The notes beneath the pieces were generated by a model. The model was not told where the DNA came from, did no database searches, and saw nothing but the letters and a program-made list of their open reading frames with translations. The position numbers were made by a program, and so were the translations under genes. A stretch of 48,194 nt of DNA from Oscillospiraceae bacterium (GTDB taxonomy: Bacteria; Bacillota; Clostridia; Oscillospirales; Acutalibacteraceae): NCBI GenBank assembly GCA_902792985.1, contig CADBBT010000008.1, positions 1 to 48,194 on the forward strand, in the 5' to 3' direction. This document shows, one piece after another, positions 45,677-48,194 of this stretch. Each line of letters begins with the position of its first letter. Within the stretch, counting starts at the first letter, position 1.

Positions 45677-47110
45677 TCACTTTTCCGCAGCCTGCCGCTG
45701 CATTCGGCGGCAGAAGCGCAGTTCCAGCAGCAAGGTAAACAGCAGCCCGCGCACGCACAGTTCAATGCACATCGCGCTCCAGACGCCTGCCAGCCCGTAG
45801 CGCGGCGCAAGGAACGCCGCCAGCGGAATGCGCACGCCCCACATGCTGATCAGGCTCAGCACGCTCGGCACCACGGTATCGCCCGCCCCGCGGAACACGC
45901 CGGACGCAACGATCGACGCGGCATAAAACGGTTCGGCGAACGCTTCAATGCGCAGCACCTGCGTGCCGAGGGCGCGAATTTGCGCATCGACCGACAGCAC
46001 ACCGATCATCTGCGGCGCAAAACAGTACATCAGCGCCCCGCTCGCCGCCATCACAAGCGCGCCGAACACCGTTGTCAATCGCCCGAAATGCTTCGTCAGC
46101 CGGAACTGCTTTGCGCCGATCGCCTGCCCGATGATCGTCGTCGCCGCAGCGCCGATGCCGTACCCGGGCATATAACACAGGCTCTCGGCCGTGATGGAAA
46201 AGGAGTTCGCCGCAATGGCGATGCTGCCCAGCGGCGCAACGATGCGCGTAAACGCGATATAGGCGGAACAGGTAATGATCTGTTCCACCGCCACGGGAAC
46301 GGCGATCTTCAGCGCGCGGCGAAGATCGCCTTTTTCAAACTGAAACGGCTCGTTTTTGCGCAGATGCAGCGCTTCGGAGCGGCGCAGCAAAAAGAACAGC
46401 ATCAGCCCCGCCGTGACGACTTCAGACAGCGCGGTGCCGAGCGCGGCGCCCAAAATGCCGAGTCCCGCGCCCCAGAGGTGCACTTGCACACCGAAGAAAT
46501 CGTAGGTAGCCGAAGGGAAGATCAGCAGCGCGTTGAACACCACGTCGAGCAGACACATGAGCACCTCCAGCAGCCCCGGTGTGCGCATGTTGCCGCTGCA
46601 TTGCAGCATGCCCGCCGCCGCAGAGTTGAGCTGCACGAAAGGCAGTGACAGCGCGAACACGAGGAAATACTGCCCCGCCTTGCTTTGGATGTCCGCTGCG
46701 CCGCCGAGCCATATCGGCAACCGGAAGCTGAGCAGTGCGGCGATTGCCGCCAGAACAAGGCTGAACAGCAGTACCGCGCGCAGGCCGAGTTTGACCAGTG
46801 TGCGCGCTTGTTGCAGCTCATTTGCACCCGTTCGGTTCGCGATCTGGACCGTGAAGCCCGTGCTTGCCGCCATGCAAAGCCCGCCGAGCAGCCAGGTGCT
46901 TGATGAAACCAGCCCGATCGCCGCGCCGTCGCCGGGACTCAGCCGGCCGATCATCGACGCGTCGATGTATTGCATAATGATACTTGAGATTTGCGCAAGA
47001 ATGGCCGGGATGCTCAGCCGCACGATCAAAGAAAGCTGCTGCGGCGTTGTGAGCGCTGCGCCGTTTCGCATCTGCGCGAGCAGGTGATCGTTCTTTGTTT
47101 TTTCGTTCAA
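45677..47110 (-). CDS. MATE-family efflux transporter
   Basis: A 477-residue membrane protein with twelve hydrophobic segments in two repeats. The N-terminal half starts LIVRLSIPAILAQISSIIMQYIDASMIGRLSPG, typical of the multidrug and toxin extrusion family. It exports cations or drugs against Na+ or H+. The start codon appears to be TTG at 47110, with AAGGTGG six bases upstream; the next in-frame ATG would cut off the N-terminal region. It is monocistronic and divergent from the DUF3737 gene. The substrate is not inferable. Confidence 0.9.
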   Translation of the reverse strand: MNEKTKNDHLLAQMRNGAALTTPQQLSLIVRLSIPAILAQISSIIMQYIDASMIGRLSPGDGAAIGLVSSSTWLLGGLCMAASTGFTVQIANRTGANELQQARTLVKLGLRAVLLFSLVLAAIAALLSFRLPIWLGGAADIQSKAGQYFLVFALSLPFVQLNSAAAGMLQCSGNMRTPGLLEVLMCLLDVVFNALLIFPSATYDFFGVQVHLWGAGLGILGAALGTALSEVVTAGLMLFFLLRRSEALHLRKNEPFQFEKGDLRRALKIAVPVAVEQIITCSAYIAFTRIVAPLGSIAIAANSFSITAESLCYMPGYGIGAAATTIIGQAIGAKQFRLTKHFGRLTTVFGALVMAASGALMYCFAPQMIGVLSVDAQIRALGTQVLRIEAFAEPFYAASIVASGVFRGAGDTVVPSVLSLISMWGVRIPLAAFLAPRYGLAGVWSAMCIELCVRGLLFTLLLELRFCRRMQRQAAEK

Positions 47111-47140
47111 GTTGATGCCACCTTTGGATCAGGTTTCTTC

Positions 47141-47169
47141 ATTATATCAAAAAGGCAGACGAATAGCAA
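47141..47169 (-). promoter_or_regulatory. SigA-type promoter of the MATE gene
   Basis: On the minus strand TTGCTA (47164-47169) and TATAAT (47141-47146) are 17 bases apart, 31 bases upstream of the TTG start codon. Confidence 0.8.
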
Positions 47170-47198
47170 ACATTTTTTCTGTTTTTCATCATTCTTCA

Positions 47199-47227
47199 TT
47201 GCATCTTTCCGCATTTTCTGTTATAAT
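47199..47227 (+). promoter_or_regulatory. SigA-type promoter of the DUF3737 gene
   Basis: TTGCAT (47199-47204) and TATAAT (47222-47227) are 17 bases apart, 25 bases upstream of the start codon. Confidence 0.8.
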
Positions 47228-47251
47228 ACCGTGCAGAAATGAGGTAGATCC

Positions 47252-48097
47252 ATGAGAACCCGAATCGCAAACCAAACCTTTGACGCCGAGCGCGCACTGT
47301 ATCATGCGCTGCATGCCGATTTGGAAAACATCACCTTTGCCGGCCCGGCCGACGGTGAATCCGCGCTCAAAGAAGCGCACGACGTCACACTGCAAAACTG
47401 CACGTTTTCCCTGCGCTATCCTCTGTGGCACACCACGGATTTTGTGATGCGCAACAGTCAGATGGACGACAAAACACGCGCCGCGATCTGGTATGCGAAA
47501 AACGGCGTGATCGAACACAGTGTGCTCAACGGGATCAAAGCCGTGCGCGAATGCGAAGACATCCGCCTGCTGGACTGCGACATCCATTCACCGGAATTTG
47601 GCTGGAAATCGCAACATCTGACGCTGGAGCGCATGCAACTCACCGCGGAATATCCCTTCTTTGATTCTGCGCACCTGCGTCTGCACGAAGTGGAACTGCA
47701 CGGAAAATACTCCTTTCAGTATGTCAGCGATGTTCAGATCACAAACAGCAACCTCGACACAAAAGATGCATTCTGGCACAGCAAAAACGTCACCGTCACC
47801 GACAGCATCGTCAAAGGCGAATACCTCGGCTGGTACTCTGACGCACTGACCCTTGTGCGCTGCAGGATCATCGGCACGCAGCCGCTGTGCTACTGCAAAA
47901 ACCTCCGGCTGATCGAATGTGAGATGATCGATACGGACCTTTCGTTTGAATACTCCGACGTCACCGCCGACATCCGCGGGCACGTCGATTCCATCAAAAA
48001 CCCGAAAAGCGGGTGCATCACGGCGGATTCCGTCGGCGAGATCATCCGTGAGGATGCGGTTATGCCGTGCGAGGCAAAGATCGTGCTGCGCGGCTGA
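47252..48097 (+). CDS. DUF3737 family protein, right-handed beta-helix
   Basis: A 281-residue protein with regularly spaced short strands (about 20 residues per turn, such as LQNCTFSLRYPLWHT, MRNSQMDDKTRAAIWYAKN, LLDCDIHSPEFGWKSQHL, VTDSIVKGEYLGWYSDAL). It matches the DUF3737 pattern, a widespread beta-helix family in gut Firmicutes and enteric bacteria, with unknown function. There is no signal peptide, so it is cytoplasmic. The GAGGT site precedes ATG 47252, and a strong terminator follows, so it is monocistronic. Confidence 0.9.
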   Translation: MRTRIANQTFDAERALYHALHADLENITFAGPADGESALKEAHDVTLQNCTFSLRYPLWHTTDFVMRNSQMDDKTRAAIWYAKNGVIEHSVLNGIKAVRECEDIRLLDCDIHSPEFGWKSQHLTLERMQLTAEYPFFDSAHLRLHEVELHGKYSFQYVSDVQITNSNLDTKDAFWHSKNVTVTDSIVKGEYLGWYSDALTLVRCRIIGTQPLCYCKNLRLIECEMIDTDLSFEYSDVTADIRGHVDSIKNPKSGCITADSVGEIIREDAVMPCEAKIVLRG

Positions 48098-48121
48098 AAT
48101 AATATATACGGCTGCTTCCCC

Positions 48122-48155
48122 AGGCTGTTCTGCAAACGCAGAACAGCCTTTTTTT
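48122..48155 (+). terminator. Rho-independent terminator of the DUF3737 gene
   Basis: AGGCTGTTCTGC (48122-48133) pairs with GCAGAACAGCCT (48138-48149), a perfect 12-bp stem with loop AAAC, followed by seven T residues. Confidence 0.95.
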
Positions 48156-48179
48156 CGGCGCAGCTTCGCTGCGCCGAAA
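48153..48179. repeat. Perfect 12-bp hairpin after the terminator
   Basis: TTTCGGCGCAGC and GCTGCGCCGAAA are exact reverse complements around TTC. The following GGCGGCGGCGGAAC resembles the left frame of the hairpin array at 22595. The window ends within this unit. Confidence 0.75.
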
Positions 48180-48194
48180 GGCGGCGGCGGAACT

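Noticed and set aside
48153-48179. Second terminator after the DUF3737 gene
   Set aside because: The hairpin is perfect but is not followed by a T-run; it fits the mosaic palindromes instead.

Overview
The window reads as a chromosomal segment of a moderately GC-rich anaerobic Gram-positive bacterium, most likely a gut clostridium of the Oscillospirales/Ruminococcaceae kind. The reasons are purine-rich Shine-Dalgarno sites (GGAGG, AAGGAG), housekeeping promoters of the TTGATT-17-TATAAT type, lipoproteins and secreted proteins with Firmicutes domains (DUF4358, DUF6273, HxH/CxxC modules), ZapA, and a teichoic-acid-type transferase. No rRNA, tRNA, prophage, insertion sequence or CRISPR array was recognised. 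The taxonomic call is inference.

Layout. 250-3319 (minus): three exported proteins, a DUF4358 lipoprotein and two related SGNH hydrolases. 3757-18041: the most unusual part, two divergent operons around a shared control region at 10751-11051. The minus operon encodes a flavoprotein resembling the Cutibacterium acnes polyenoic fatty acid isomerase, a phytoene-desaturase/saturase-type flavoprotein, a ferredoxin-NAD(P) reductase-like protein with a plant-type 2Fe-2S domain, and a 937-residue iron-sulfur flavoprotein. The plus operon encodes an AMP-forming acyl ligase, an acyl carrier protein, an acyl-ACP thioesterase, two HypB-type GTPases, a second 926-residue iron-sulfur flavoprotein and HypA. 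No hydrogenase subunit is present. I infer a system that loads a fatty acyl chain on a dedicated carrier, rearranges and possibly reduces its double bonds with NAD(P)H-derived electrons, and releases it; HypA/HypB may serve metal insertion.

18134-22260 (minus): an exported HExxH metalloprotease, then SDR, CPBP membrane protease and tadA. 22932-27018 (minus): polyprenyl-phosphate sugar transferase, geranylgeranyl-reductase-like flavoprotein and a GH27 glycosidase. 27736-29148: pyruvate kinase. 29268-32165 (minus): a large surface protein with a DUF6273 domain and an AT-rich cysteine-peptidase-like domain, preceded by a structured leader. 32663-35719 (minus): zapA, a U32 peptidase-family protein and dCMP deaminase. 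36661-41101 (plus): sirtuin, fumarase, membrane acyltransferase and mutY. 41399-45627 (plus): three GT2 glycosyltransferases and a CDP-glycerol glycerophosphotransferase-like protein, probably for a cell-surface polymer. 45677-47110 (minus): MATE transporter. 47252-48097 (plus): DUF3737 protein.

The intergenic DNA is unusually rich in structure. It holds heptamer/octamer tandem repeats in several families, a two-hairpin element of about 100 bp in two inverted copies, a 115-bp near-palindrome, a run of four different adjacent hairpins, and terminators that reuse the same CCCCGCCGTGG stem.
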